From: Candidatus Methanobinarius endosymbioticus
GTDB taxonomy: Archaea; Methanobacteriota; Methanobacteria; Methanobacteriales; Methanobacteriaceae
Direction of reading: 5' to 3'
Assembly (NCBI GenBank): GCA_003315655.1
Contig: NIZT01000025.1
Span: forward strand, 95,974-159,973
Length of the DNA: 64,000 nucleotides
Each line of letters begins with the position of its first letter. Within the stretch, counting starts at the first letter, position 1. Shown piece after piece: positions 29,932-40,036 of the stretch. Made by a program: the position numbers and the translations under genes. Below the pieces are notes generated by a model, which saw only the letters and a list, made by a program, of their open reading frames with translations, did not search any database and was not told the DNA's origin.

Positions 29932-31314
29932 ATGAATAAACGATTATTTGGAACATTTGGAGTTAGAAGAACTGCTAATGATGTTTTAACCCCTGAGTTT
30001 GCATTAAGGTTAGCTGCAAGTTATGGAACTATAGTTCAAGGAAAAGTAGCTATTGGAGGAGATACAAGAACAACTACTCCTATGATAAAACATGCTATAA
30101 TTGCAGGACTTATGTCAGCGGGTTGTGATGTTATAAATTTAGGAATTCTTCCAACCCCTGCAGTGCAATATGCTGTAAAAAACTACTATGATGGAGGAAT
30201 AATTGTTACAGCATCCCATAATCCACCAAAATACAATGGAATCAAATTTGTAGATGAAAATGGAATTGGATTAAATGATGAAGATGAATTAGCCATAGAA
30301 AAGATGTATTTTGATGCTGAACCAACACGTGTTTCTTGGGAAACTATTGGAAATCTATTCAATAATGATAAAATAATAGAAGAATACATAGAAGAAGTTC
30401 TTAAAAGAGTAAATGTTGAAGCTATTAAAAAAGCAAAATTAAAGGTTGTTCTTGATTGTGGGTCTGGAGCAGGTTGTTTTACAGCTCCTTACATATTACA
30501 GAGACTTGGATGCGAACTTATAACCTTAAATTCTCAAGCTGATGGATTCTTCCCAGGTCGAGACCCTGAACCAATTGAAGCAAATCTAAGTGATTTAATA
30601 AATACTGTAAAAGATTTAGATGCAGACATTGGTATTGCTCATGATGGTGATGCAGATAGAACCACATGTATTGATGAGAAAGGAAATTTCGTTCTTGGAG
30701 ATAAATCATTTTCTTTAGTTGAAAGAAGAATGTTAGAAGAAAAAAATAACGAAAGGCTTCATAAAAATGCCAAGAGTATTATTGTTACTACAGTAGCAAC
30801 CTCCACTGCTATTTATGACATAGCTAATCAAAACAATGGAAAAGTTATAACTACAGCTGTAGGAGATCTTTTAGTAGCTAGAAGGTTGATGGAAGAAAAT
30901 GGACTCTTTGGTGGAGAAGAAAATGGAGGACTTATTTTCCCTGATTTCGTTTATGGAAGAGATGCTGCACTATCAGCAGCGAAAGTTTTAGAAATAATGG
31001 CTACAGAAAATAAACCCTTATCAGAATTAATATCAGAACTTCCAGTTTATTATTCAGAAAAAATGAAATCAGAATGTTCCGATGATAAAAAACAAGAAGT
31101 AATGAATAAAATAGTTGATGAAGTATCTAAACTAGACTATGAAATAGATACAACTGATGGAGTTAAAATATTTAAAGACAATGGATGGGTCATTATCAGA
31201 CCTTCTGGAACTGAACCAATATTTAGATGTTTTTCTGAAAATGATTCTCAAGAAAAAGCTACTAAAATGGCTAAATGGGGAATATCTTTAATAGAAAAAT
31301 TCAAAAATGAATAA
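29932..31314 (+). CDS. Phosphohexomutase (phosphoglucosamine/phosphomannomutase family)
   Basis: A 461-residue α-D-phosphohexomutase. TASHNP is at 93-98 with the phosphorylatable Ser95, the Mg2+ loop DGDADR is at 238-243, the sugar-binding loop GGEENGG lies near residue 328, and the phosphate-binding RPSGTEP loop is near 425. The ATG at 29932 begins MNKRLFGTFGVRR, matching the family. It is a paralogue of the GlmM at 36.7-38.1 kb; the GTFGVRR start and GEENGG loop differ from that protein's GTSGIRG and GEPSGT, so the two probably use different sugars. It interconverts sugar 6- and 1-phosphates for nucleotide-sugar supply. The frame is intact. Confidence 0.9.
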   Translation: MNKRLFGTFGVRRTANDVLTPEFALRLAASYGTIVQGKVAIGGDTRTTTPMIKHAIIAGLMSAGCDVINLGILPTPAVQYAVKNYYDGGIIVTASHNPPKYNGIKFVDENGIGLNDEDELAIEKMYFDAEPTRVSWETIGNLFNNDKIIEEYIEEVLKRVNVEAIKKAKLKVVLDCGSGAGCFTAPYILQRLGCELITLNSQADGFFPGRDPEPIEANLSDLINTVKDLDADIGIAHDGDADRTTCIDEKGNFVLGDKSFSLVERRMLEEKNNERLHKNAKSIIVTTVATSTAIYDIANQNNGKVITTAVGDLLVARRLMEENGLFGGEENGGLIFPDFVYGRDAALSAAKVLEIMATENKPLSELISELPVYYSEKMKSECSDDKKQEVMNKIVDEVSKLDYEIDTTDGVKIFKDNGWVIIRPSGTEPIFRCFSENDSQEKATKMAKWGISLIEKFKNE

Positions 31315-31417
31315 TGATATTAATAAAAATAACATATTATGATAAAAAGATATATCAAATAAAAATAATGTATTAAAAACAAAACAATAACTAACAATAA
31401 AATAGGAGTTTATAAAC

Positions 31418-32560
31418 CTATAAATTTTCTAAACATTCATCTCTTAGAACTTTAGCATCATCGTTTTTAGGGTCAATAGCTAAAACTTGAGTAAAAGTTT
31501 CCATAGCTTCTTGAAAATTATTTAACTCCATTAAAACTACTCCTTTATTAAGTATAAAATAGCTAGGGTCTTTTAGATTATTTTTAGCTATTTCAATAGC
31601 TTTATCATATGCATCCAATGCTTCATCAAATCTTTCAAGATCCAATAAAGCATTCCCTTTTCTATTTTGTGCTTCAGAATCAATTTCATCCTCAAAGCAC
31701 AATTCTAATGCTTTGTCATATGATTCTAATGCTTCTTCAGGATTTTCCATTTCAAAAAGTAAATTTCCTCTTGCATTCCAAACTTCAGGATTTTTATTGT
31801 CTATTTCTAACAATTCATCATAAACAGTTAATGCATCTTCAAATTTACCTAGAACTTCTAAAATAAATCCCCTCCAATAAAGAACAACAGGATTTTTAGA
31901 ATTTGAATCCATAGCATTGCTATTAGATTCTAAAGCTTTCTCAAGATTTCCAGAATTGAGAAAAGCAATAGCTTTATTATTCCAAATATATTCATTTGTA
32001 GGTTCTATTTCTAAAGCTTTGTTATAACAATCAATAGCTTCTTCAAATTTCCCCAATCGAGTTAAATTGTCTCCTTTTTTATTCAAAAGATAAACATCAT
32101 TAGGATCAAATTTTAAAGCAGCTGTATAACACATTGCTGATTTATCATATTTACCACTATCAAACAATATATCTGCTCTTTGAGTTATCATTGATTTTTC
32201 ATCAATTTTTTCCCCTTCCCATTCATCAATTTCTAACTTTTTAAATCGAATTATTTGAAAAAGATCATCATCAATATCATTAACATACATTTTTTTAAAT
32301 TCTCTAATCATAGTCTTAGAATCTTCATAACCCTCTTCTTTAGCTATACCATCATCATTTTTTAAATCTTTAAAAGAAATTATTTGAACGTCTGTTATTT
32401 CAGCTTCAAATATTTTTTTTTTTTCTTTAGAAATCAAATTCCAATAACAGTGAAGTCTATCACCGACTTTAAGAGGATTTTTCCATAACTTTCTTATAGT
32501 CATTGTTCTTTTGCCAGTGATTAGATCTATGTCTTGACTTCCAAATGATATAATTGGCAT
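31418..32560 (-). CDS. ASCH-domain protein fused to TPR repeats
   Basis: A 380-residue cytosolic protein of unusual build. Residues 1-105 look like an ASCH domain (KRTMTIRKLWKNPLKVGDRLHCYWN, then AEITDVQIISF, and DGIAKEEGY), a PUA-like fold predicted to bind RNA or nucleotides. From about residue 130 to the end there are seven or so TPR units (for example CYNKALEIEPTNEYIWNNKAIAF, AWN-type helices every 34 residues), a protein-binding scaffold. AGGAGG lies about seven bases upstream of the ATG. Similar fusions exist in Methanobacteriales to my knowledge, with no experimental role. It might connect RNA binding to a protein partner. The frame is intact despite its accessory look. Confidence 0.78.
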   Translation of the reverse strand: MPIISFGSQDIDLITGKRTMTIRKLWKNPLKVGDRLHCYWNLISKEKKKIFEAEITDVQIISFKDLKNDDGIAKEEGYEDSKTMIREFKKMYVNDIDDDLFQIIRFKKLEIDEWEGEKIDEKSMITQRADILFDSGKYDKSAMCYTAALKFDPNDVYLLNKKGDNLTRLGKFEEAIDCYNKALEIEPTNEYIWNNKAIAFLNSGNLEKALESNSNAMDSNSKNPVVLYWRGFILEVLGKFEDALTVYDELLEIDNKNPEVWNARGNLLFEMENPEEALESYDKALELCFEDEIDSEAQNRKGNALLDLERFDEALDAYDKAIEIAKNNLKDPSYFILNKGVVLMELNNFQEAMETFTQVLAIDPKNDDAKVLRDECLENL

Positions 32561-32702
32561 GAGTTTTCCTCCTAAAATAATTTAATTATTATACTATTGA
32601 ATAATAATTGAATAATATTATTTGTTTATAATATTGTTTGTTTATAATATTTTGTGGTTTAAATCTATTTCTATGGTTTACATTGTATTTTTATGATTTA
32701 AA

Positions 32703-33401
32703 TTATATGTATTCTTCACCAAATTCAGATGTTTTGATTTTTACCTTATTTAAAAAAGGTTTTATTTCTCTAGCTAAACTTTTAAGTTCATTTGGATTTG
32801 GACTTTCAACATCTTCTAGTCTATCATCAAGTACACTTTTACTTCTAAATTGTTGTAGAGTATATAAATCACAATCTATCTCATGAGAAATCTGTTTAAT
32901 ATCATCATGATTTAATAAAGTAGGAACATAAGTAGTTCGACACTCTAAAAAAGTATTAGTGTTTGAACTTGTCATTTTCATGCTTTTTTTAACATTATTT
33001 CCTACATCAGCACCTATAATATCTTTATATTTATCAAATGGAACTTTTATATCAATAGCTATATAATCAGTGTATTTTAAAACCTCATTTAAACGTTTAG
33101 GATAATATCCACTTGTATCAACCTTTGTTTTCAAATTTAAAGATTTTGAATGCATTAATATATTGATTAGCTCTTCAGAATGGACCAATGGTTCTCCACC
33201 AGATACTACAACAGCATCTATAAAATCTGAAGAATCATCAATAGTTTTATAGATTTCTTCTAAAGTTGTTTTTTCACCATTATCCAATAATTCACTGTTA
33301 TGACAATAGGGACATCTTAAAGGGCATTTAGCCATGAATATAACTAAAGACATCTTCCCATTATATTCAACTGATGATATTATTGTTCCGCCTATTTCCA
33401 T
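32703..33401 (-). CDS. nrdG: Anaerobic ribonucleotide reductase-activating protein (radical SAM, NrdG type)
   Basis: A 232-residue radical-SAM activase. The cluster motif CPLRCPYC gives Cys26, Cys30 and Cys33 (C-x3-C-x2-C), followed by SGGEPLVHSEE (the SAM-binding GGE motif), KVDTSGYYP and DYIAIDIKVP. It would place the glycyl radical on class III ribonucleotide reductase (NrdD); NrdD itself is not in this window. Methanogens often carry more than one such activase, so a different glycyl-radical client is possible. It lies between the ASCH-TPR gene and hisC, all on the minus strand, with 126 bases to hisC. The frame is intact. Confidence 0.85.
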   Translation of the reverse strand: MEIGGTIISSVEYNGKMSLVIFMAKCPLRCPYCHNSELLDNGEKTTLEEIYKTIDDSSDFIDAVVVSGGEPLVHSEELINILMHSKSLNLKTKVDTSGYYPKRLNEVLKYTDYIAIDIKVPFDKYKDIIGADVGNNVKKSMKMTSSNTNTFLECRTTYVPTLLNHDDIKQISHEIDCDLYTLQQFRSKSVLDDRLEDVESPNPNELKSLAREIKPFLNKVKIKTSEFGEEYI

Positions 33402-33527
33402 ATAACCACACAGTTATTAAAATGTATAAATTTAATATATTATAAATCTGTTTTATGATATTATATTTATTACAATTCTAATATAATATTAACATTGTTT
33501 AATATAAATTGATATAAATTGATATAA

Positions 33528-34646
33528 TTATTCAGATATTTCATTTATAAGTTTATTTATTATTTCTATGAATTTTTTATCTTCTTCCATTGTTCCAATA
33601 CTTGCTCTAATCCAATATTCATCTAATCCTTTAAATGAAGTACAGTCCCTAACAATAATTCCTTTTTTAAGTAATTTTCGTGAAAATTCTTTGGCTGTTT
33701 TTCCAGTTTCTTTAATACCTATTAAAATATAATTTGAATAAGATTTGAAAACATTAAGGGATTTTATCTTAGATAATTCATTGAATAAATATTCTCTGCT
33801 TTCTATTCCTTTTTCAATAGATTCTTGAATATATTGTTTATCGTTTAAGGTATTTAGAGCTGCAATGTAAGACAATCTTGTAAGAGAAAATACTGGTTTT
33901 ATCCTATGCATAAACTCTATCATTTCAGAATTAGCTATTCCATAACCTATTCTCATTCCAGCTAAACCTAAAACTTTAGACATAGTTCTCATTATAAAAA
34001 CATTAGAATAATCTTTAACAAGATTTACATTATTAACTTCTGAGTATTCGAAATATGCTTCATCTATAACTACAATTATATCCGTGTTTTTGGTAGCTTT
34101 TAAAACTTTTATAATGTCTTTTTGATCAATTAAAGCTCCAGTAGGATTATTAGGACTACATAAAAATATCATTTTTGTTTTCTCAGTAATTGCTGATATA
34201 ACTGAATCAAGATTAAGAGTATTATCATCGAAATTCCATTTTGCATATACAGGAATTGCACCATATGGTTTAAATAGAAATTCATAATACATATAAGAAG
34301 GTAAAGGAACTATAAATTCATCTTTTGGCTCTATAAATGTTTTTGCCAAAATATCAATTATTTCATCAGCACCATCCCCACCAACTATAATTTCAGAGAC
34401 ATTAGATCCAGAATAAGAAGCTATTTCCTCTTTTAAATCTTTTAAATCTGATTCAGGATACCTATTAATGAAATTTGCTTCATCTTTAACAGCAGAAATT
34501 GCTTTTTTTGATGGTCCCCATGGATTTTCATTAGACCCTAATTTTATTATATTTTCTTTTTTCAATCCAAATTCTTCTACTATCTCATCTTGCGATTTAC
34601 CTGGAACATAAGGATCTAATTCTTTTACAGCATTTCTTATTTTCAT
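33528..34646 (-). CDS. hisC: Histidinol-phosphate aminotransferase
   Basis: A 372-residue fold-type I PLP aminotransferase. [12 protein letters not shown] (substrate/PLP loop near residue 36), [17 protein letters not shown] and [15 protein letters not shown] with the PLP lysine at 224 are all present. It converts imidazole-acetol phosphate and glutamate to histidinol phosphate in histidine synthesis. HisC-like enzymes can also act on aromatic keto acids, relevant because tyrA is broken in this window. It starts the 3' part of a minus-strand run behind glmU and glmM, but no other his genes are near, as is common in archaea. The frame is intact. Confidence 0.92.
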   Translation of the reverse strand: MKIRNAVKELDPYVPGKSQDEIVEEFGLKKENIIKLGSNENPWGPSKKAISAVKDEANFINRYPESDLKDLKEEIASYSGSNVSEIIVGGDGADEIIDILAKTFIEPKDEFIVPLPSYMYYEFLFKPYGAIPVYAKWNFDDNTLNLDSVISAITEKTKMIFLCSPNNPTGALIDQKDIIKVLKATKNTDIIVVIDEAYFEYSEVNNVNLVKDYSNVFIMRTMSKVLGLAGMRIGYGIANSEMIEFMHRIKPVFSLTRLSYIAALNTLNDKQYIQESIEKGIESREYLFNELSKIKSLNVFKSYSNYILIGIKETGKTAKEFSRKLLKKGIIVRDCTSFKGLDEYWIRASIGTMEEDKKFIEIINKLINEISE

Positions 34647-34682
34647 GATATTGCCTTTAAATAAATTAATTTTAATATTATA

Positions 34683-35194
34683 TTATTTAGATATTGAAAA
34701 TTGAGATTGTTTAGCTAATTCTACATAAACTAAAGCATTTTGTCTTATTTTTTCATCAGTTAATTCCCTAATTACTTTTCCAGGAGTTCCTAAAATTAAA
34801 CTTCTATCTGGAAATTTCTTTCCTTCAGTTACTACAGAACCAGCCCCAACAATAGAATCATTACCAATAATTGCATCATTTAATATTGTTGAATTCATTC
34901 CAATAATAACATTTTCACCAATTACACATCCATGAATAATTGCACCATGACCAATTTGAAACAAAGTCTTTCAAAGTATTTGTTAATGTATCAGAACAAC
35001 GAATAACACAATTATCTTGAACATTAGAATTTTTTCATATTACACTTGGCCCCCTATCTCCTCTTAAAACTGCATTATACCATACAGAGGAATTTTCTCC
35101 TATTTTAACATCCCCAATTATATGAAAACCTTTGAAGGTTTTTACTGATTTATCTAAAATCGGTTTTATTTTTGTTTATTTTATTATTTTCCAT
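34683..35194 (-). pseudogene. Gamma-carbonic-anhydrase-like hexapeptide protein, disrupted
   Basis: The translation gives a left-handed β-helix protein of the γ-carbonic anhydrase/PaaY family: SVKTFKGFHIIGDVKIGENSS, VWYNAVLRGDRG, then GHGAIIHGCVIGENVIIGMNS, DSIVGAGSVV and GTPGKVIREL. Lesions: an in-frame stop and shift within the first 12 codons, a stop after GDRGQV near 35040, and a shift near 34970. GGTGAT precedes the ATG at 35194. The QIGHGAIIHG zinc-site region is kept in the longest open piece (34683-34964). It lies between hisC and glmU. The original function, CO2 hydration or acyl transfer, cannot be told. Confidence 0.8.
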
Positions 35195-35373
35195 TGTATC
35201 ACCAGATATAAAGCGTGATTTTCAGTTAATTTTTAGTTAAGTATTATCATGACTTCAATAAAATCAATGCATAAGAAATAATAATGAATAATTAATAATT
35301 AGAAATTAGTAATTAAAAATCAATAAGTATACAATCAATAATTAAAAGTATCGATTAAATTATTTAATATAAC

Positions 35374-36660
35374 TTATCTTTTTTCAGAATTTTTTTTATC
35401 TGTAATAACATGTTTTTGTTTTACTAAAACAACTTTATTTGACCCCAAATCTTCATAAAGCAAAACATCAGAACCGACTGATGAATTACATCCTACTTTA
35501 ACTCCAGGACTAAAACTTGAATTGATTCCTGTTTTTACATAATCTCCAAAGATTGCTCCAAGTTTACGTCTTCCACTATCAATTTTTTCATCTTTAATAG
35601 TAGTTTTAACTGTTTCATTGTCAAATCTCAGATTAGCTACATTGGTTCCAGCAGCAATATTACAATTAGATCCAATTACAGAATCTCCAACATAACTTAA
35701 ATGATTTACATTAGTATTATCCATTATAATCGAATTTTTTATTTCAACTGCATTTCCAACATTAACATTATCTCCAAAATAACTACTTCCCCTAATATAA
35801 CAATTAGGCCCTATATCACAATTTTTACCAATATAAACAGAACCTGTTATATATACTCCTGACCTAACAACACTTCTTTCACCTAAATAAATATTTCCAT
35901 GAATATGAGCTCCAGGTTCAACCTTACCTTTAATATTAGTAGTTATCTCATCTAAAAAATATTCATTAATTTCAATTAGTTCCCAAGGACGTCCCACATC
36001 AAGCCATTTTTTATCAGATTTAAATCCCCAAATAGTTTTATTATCTTCAAGTTGCATAGTTAAAGAAGCAGTTATTTCATATTCTCCTCTAGAAGATTTT
36101 TCTGTTTTATTTATTTTATCAAAGATGTCTTTATTGAAGATATAAATTCCAGTATTGATATAATTACTCGGTGCTTCTTCTAAAGTTGGTTTTTCAATAA
36201 TTTTAGTTACTAAATCATTTTCAATTTTTACAACACCAAAAAGTGTAGGATCTTCTACTTCAGTCAATACCATCAGAGTATCCGAATCATTTCTATTATA
36301 TTCTTGAATAATATTTGTTAAAAGGTCAGTATCTAAAATAATATCTCCATTTAAAACAATAAATTTGTCATCAACAAAATCTTCTCCATAACCAATAGCA
36401 TTTGCTGTTCCAGACAATTCTTCTTGTTTTTTATAAGTTATATTAACTCCAAGTTCTTTTCCATCCTTAAAATAGTTCTTTACCATGGATTCTTTATAAT
36501 TAACTATTAATAAAATATCAGTGACACTACTATCTCTTAATGATTCAATATTATATTGAATAATTGGTTTTCCAGCTACTGGAAGCATTGTTTTTGGTTT
36601 TGTAAGAGTTAATGGCCTCATTCTAGTTCCTTCACCTGCACTCAATATTATAGCTTTCAA
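35374..36660 (-). CDS. glmU: Bifunctional sugar-1-phosphate nucleotidylyltransferase/acetyltransferase (GlmU-like)
   Basis: A 428-residue two-domain enzyme. The N-terminal Rossmann-like nucleotidylyltransferase domain begins with LSAGEGTRMRPLTLTKPK (nucleotide loop, residues 6-23) and includes GTANAIGYG and VLNGDIILD. From about residue 245 a left-handed β-helix of hexapeptide repeats (GNIYLGERSVVRSG, CDIGPNCYIRGSS) forms the acetyltransferase part. It would acetylate GlcN-1-P and make UDP-GlcNAc. The glmM gene lies 94 bases upstream on the same strand, so the two probably share a transcript with apgM. UDP-GlcNAc feeds pseudomurein and glycans. The frame is intact. Confidence 0.9.
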   Translation of the reverse strand: MKAIILSAGEGTRMRPLTLTKPKTMLPVAGKPIIQYNIESLRDSSVTDILLIVNYKESMVKNYFKDGKELGVNITYKKQEELSGTANAIGYGEDFVDDKFIVLNGDIILDTDLLTNIIQEYNRNDSDTLMVLTEVEDPTLFGVVKIENDLVTKIIEKPTLEEAPSNYINTGIYIFNKDIFDKINKTEKSSRGEYEITASLTMQLEDNKTIWGFKSDKKWLDVGRPWELIEINEYFLDEITTNIKGKVEPGAHIHGNIYLGERSVVRSGVYITGSVYIGKNCDIGPNCYIRGSSYFGDNVNVGNAVEIKNSIIMDNTNVNHLSYVGDSVIGSNCNIAAGTNVANLRFDNETVKTTIKDEKIDSGRRKLGAIFGDYVKTGINSSFSPGVKVGCNSSVGSDVLLYEDLGSNKVVLVKQKHVITDKKNSEKR

Positions 36661-36754
36661 AAAATCCCTCCAAAAATATTATATCTAAATTTAAAAATTA
36701 AATAACTAAACTAAATATCTAATTTAAATAGCTATTTATCTAACTATTATCTAA

Positions 36755-38146
36755 TTATTTATCTAAATTAATATTAATGATTTCAACACATCTATCTCTA
36801 ATAAAATTAGCTTTTTCTATTGTTTTTGATTCTAAGGTTATTCTAATATAATCTTCAGTTCCAGAAGGTCTAACTAAAACCCAACTTCCATCGTCCCAAG
36901 TTATTCTAACACCATCGATAGTATTAATATCTACAATATCTTCAAAAGAGCTGGTTAAAAGGTTTCCCATATTTTCCATTACAGTTATTTTTTCTTCTTT
37001 TGAACAACTAATTTTTTCTCTAATATTAGGATATTTCGGAATATCATCTAAAAGTTTAGATAGTGGTCCTTTTTTAGAAACTATTTCAGCAATTCTTAAA
37101 CCTGAAAGAATACCATCAGGACACATGCAAAAATCAGAATGTAACCAAGTTCCTGAAGGTTCTCCACCAAATATGGCTTTTTCTTCAATTATAGATTCAG
37201 CTACATTCACATCTCCAACTTTTGTTCTAACAATAGTTCCATTAACACTAGTTAAAGCTTCATCCATACACAAACCAGCATCCACAGTAGTAACAACTTT
37301 AATATCATTATTTTTATTTGATTTTTCAGCCATATATTGAGAAAGTAAAGCTAAAAGTTTGTCAAAATCTCCAATCCTGCCATTTTCATCTATAGCCATC
37401 ATCCTATCGGCATCACCATCATGAGCAATACCAATGTCTGAATTAGTAGCCTTTACTATTTTCATTAAATCTTGAAGATTTGCTTCATTAGGTTCTGGAT
37501 TTCTACCTGGGAAAAACCCATCAATTTGAGAATTTAAAGTAATTACTTCACATCCGGCCATTCTAAATACTAAAGGTGAAATTTCTGATCCTGCTCCTGA
37601 CGCTGAATCAATAACTACTTTCAATCCAGGTTTGATTTCTACAGTATTTAAGAGATCATTGATATATTCTTTTTTAATTTCATCTATATAATGAATAGTT
37701 CCAATGTCATTCCAATCAGATTTTATAAACTTTTTAGAGTAATATATATTCTCAATTTCATTTTCTTGTGAACTTGTATATGCCATTCCGTTTTGATTCC
37801 AAATTTTAATTCCATTATATTGAGAAGGATTATGAGAAGCAGTGATCATTATACCTGCAGAAGCATTTAATTTTTCAACAGCATATCCTACTACTGGAGT
37901 TGGAACCATTCCTATTTTCAAAACATTACCTCCAGATTCAAGTAATCCTGCAGTAATAGCGTTTTCAAGCATTTGATTACTTGTTCTTGGATCATAGCCT
38001 ACTACAACTTCTCCATGTCCATTTAAATAAGTAGCTAATGCTTTTCCAACATTTAAAGCTAAATCACATGTGACTTCATCTTTTATTTCTCCCCTAATTC
38101 CCGAAGTCCCAAAAAGCTTTTTATTATTTTCAATTTTGTTAGGCAT
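36755..38146 (-). CDS. glmM: Phosphoglucosamine mutase
   Basis: A 463-residue α-D-phosphohexomutase. KLFGTSGIRGE (10-20) starts domain 1, Ser104 in TASHNPS is the phosphorylated residue, DGDADR is the Mg2+ loop, GEPSGTW is the sugar-binding loop and RPSGTEDYIRI the phosphate loop. The GEPSGT form is typical for phosphoglucosamine mutases. It converts GlcN-6-P to GlcN-1-P for the GlmU-like enzyme encoded directly downstream. apgM lies 63 bases upstream on the same strand. A second mutase lies at 29.9 kb. The frame is intact. Confidence 0.93.
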   Translation of the reverse strand: MPNKIENNKKLFGTSGIRGEIKDEVTCDLALNVGKALATYLNGHGEVVVGYDPRTSNQMLENAITAGLLESGGNVLKIGMVPTPVVGYAVEKLNASAGIMITASHNPSQYNGIKIWNQNGMAYTSSQENEIENIYYSKKFIKSDWNDIGTIHYIDEIKKEYINDLLNTVEIKPGLKVVIDSASGAGSEISPLVFRMAGCEVITLNSQIDGFFPGRNPEPNEANLQDLMKIVKATNSDIGIAHDGDADRMMAIDENGRIGDFDKLLALLSQYMAEKSNKNNDIKVVTTVDAGLCMDEALTSVNGTIVRTKVGDVNVAESIIEEKAIFGGEPSGTWLHSDFCMCPDGILSGLRIAEIVSKKGPLSKLLDDIPKYPNIREKISCSKEEKITVMENMGNLLTSSFEDIVDINTIDGVRITWDDGSWVLVRPSGTEDYIRITLESKTIEKANFIRDRCVEIININLDK

Positions 38147-38208
38147 GTTTTAACCTCTAAATGTCATTTCAATTTATCATTTAAATTATTGAATAGTGTT
38201 TTTATTAT

Positions 38209-39456
38209 TTAAGCCCCAAATTTAGTAGAATTATTCATTAAATCCATTAATATATCCATTACATCAGAACCTCTAATTCTACAAAGTCCGCCTTTATGAG
38301 CTTCAATTTCATTGAATTTATTCACATCATCTACACGTATTTCTGGACCAATAATTGCTATTGGTACTGGATCTGCAGTATGATCCATGAAAGAAACAGG
38401 AGTAGAATGGTCGGCTGTCAATATAATATAACAATCTTCAAGATTAGCTAATTTTTCTATGACAATTTTATCAACTTTTTCTATAAATTCTAATTTTTCT
38501 TTAGAATTTCCATCATGTCCTGCTTCATCAGCCCCATCAATATTTATAAGTAAAAAGTCATATTTATCCCCTTTAGCATGGTCAACAATGACATCAACAA
38601 TATTATCAAGATTAGTATCTACTCCACCAGTAGCTCCTTCAATTTCAATAATATCCATTCCTGCAAATCTTCCAATACCCATTATAAGACCAGTTTCGGG
38701 GATACATGCAGATTTTACATTGTATTTATCATTTAAAGGTTCAACTTCGGGTACAGCACCTGCCCCTCTAGGAATAATTATATTAGCAGGTGGTTCACCT
38801 TTTTTTTCTCTTTTTTGATTGACTGGATGATTTTTTATCATTTCATATGATTTATTAACCAATTTATTTAATATATCTGCAGTTCTTTTTGCTTCAACAG
38901 TTTCATCAATAGCAACTACTTTTTTAGGAGGTTTTCCTTCTTTTTTAGGATCAACATCTGAAACTGCATCTGAAAGTTCTTTTTCACCTTCTGCTCTAAG
39001 AACAAGAACAGCCCTATGACCAGTTGACTCTTTAAATATGATTTTTACATCTTCATATCCCTCAATAACCATATCATTAAGAATTTCAACTATTTCTTTT
39101 GTACCATCTCTTATCCTACCTGCTCTTCTATCTGTAATAATTTTATTTTCATCAGCAGTTGAAAAATTACATCTAAATGCAATATCTCCTGGTAAAACAT
39201 CGAATCCCACCCCAGAAGCTTCAAAAGGCCCTCTTCCAGTATAAACTTCATAAAGATCATAACCAAGTATGGAAATATGTGCTGTATCACTTCCAGGTAT
39301 TATACCTGGTTTAATAGAATCCATTAATCCATTAATTCCTTTTTCTGCTATTTTATCCATATTAGGTGTGTTAGCTGCTTGTAAAGGAGTCATATTATTT
39401 AATTCTTTTAGTGGGCGATCTCCTAAACCATCCATTATTAAAATCATTCCTTTCAT
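38209..39456 (-). CDS. apgM: 2,3-bisphosphoglycerate-independent phosphoglycerate mutase, archaeal type
   Basis: A 415-residue metalloenzyme of the alkaline phosphatase superfamily. It starts MKGMILIMDGLGDRP with metal ligand Asp9; the nucleophile is Ser56 in PGSDTAHISILGYD; further metal-site strings are NIDGADEAGHDG and LTADHSTPV. It interconverts 3- and 2-phosphoglycerate in gluconeogenesis from CO2-derived pyruvate. The archaeal form differs from bacterial GpmI. It is the first gene of a probable apgM-glmM-glmU transcript, linking carbon flow with amino sugar supply only by position. The frame is intact. Confidence 0.94.
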   Translation of the reverse strand: MKGMILIMDGLGDRPLKELNNMTPLQAANTPNMDKIAEKGINGLMDSIKPGIIPGSDTAHISILGYDLYEVYTGRGPFEASGVGFDVLPGDIAFRCNFSTADENKIITDRRAGRIRDGTKEIVEILNDMVIEGYEDVKIIFKESTGHRAVLVLRAEGEKELSDAVSDVDPKKEGKPPKKVVAIDETVEAKRTADILNKLVNKSYEMIKNHPVNQKREKKGEPPANIIIPRGAGAVPEVEPLNDKYNVKSACIPETGLIMGIGRFAGMDIIEIEGATGGVDTNLDNIVDVIVDHAKGDKYDFLLINIDGADEAGHDGNSKEKLEFIEKVDKIVIEKLANLEDCYIILTADHSTPVSFMDHTADPVPIAIIGPEIRVDDVNKFNEIEAHKGGLCRIRGSDVMDILMDLMNNSTKFGA

Positions 39457-40036
39457 GAAATCACTTGTTTTTTATCAATATTCAAGTTTAATATAATCAT
39501 TTTTCAAAATCAATTTTACAATATGTGTTCATAAGATATTAAGATACTATAAAGTTATTATATATATTTATATTGTATTTATTTTAAAACATATAAATTT
39601 TTAAGTTAATTAATCTATTAAATTTATTAATTAAATTGTAAAATGAAATTTAAATGAAAATTTTAATTATATTATATGCTTAAAATTTGCAACAGATACT
39701 ATAAAATAACATTACAAAAATTTAGTAATTAAGTAATAATAAAAATAATAATTTAAAAATAAGAATACCCGTGTAAAACTAATAAAAAAGCAAATTATTT
39801 GAAATAAAATTCCTTTTGATTAACTTTCAAACAAACTATATTTAAATTAATTATAGAAATTATGTAATTATTTTATAGAATATAAAATAAGAATATATTT
39901 AATTAAAATAAATTAGTATAATATCAAAAATTATAAAAATATAATAAAAAATTAATCATATACTTTAAAAATATAAAAATAAACTAGTTGTTCGAAAATA
40001 TCAAACAACTTAAAATAAATTCTTTACTTATTTTTA
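39457..40036. other. Long intergenic region
   Basis: About 580 bases, A/T-rich, between the dead adhesin gene and apgM, both on the minus strand. It must hold the apgM promoter near its left end. A terminator-like hairpin (39986-40010) lies just past the adhesin stop. The stretch near 39760-39830 is slightly richer in G/C but shows no gene. Confidence 0.5.
39986..40010 (-). terminator. Terminator-like hairpin behind adhesin gene
   Basis: AGTTGTT (39986-39992) pairs with AACAACT (40004-40010) across an 11-base loop. On the minus strand it is followed by TAGTTTATTTTTATATTTTT, a T-rich tract suitable for archaeal termination, 27 bases after the adhesin stop codon. Confidence 0.5.
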
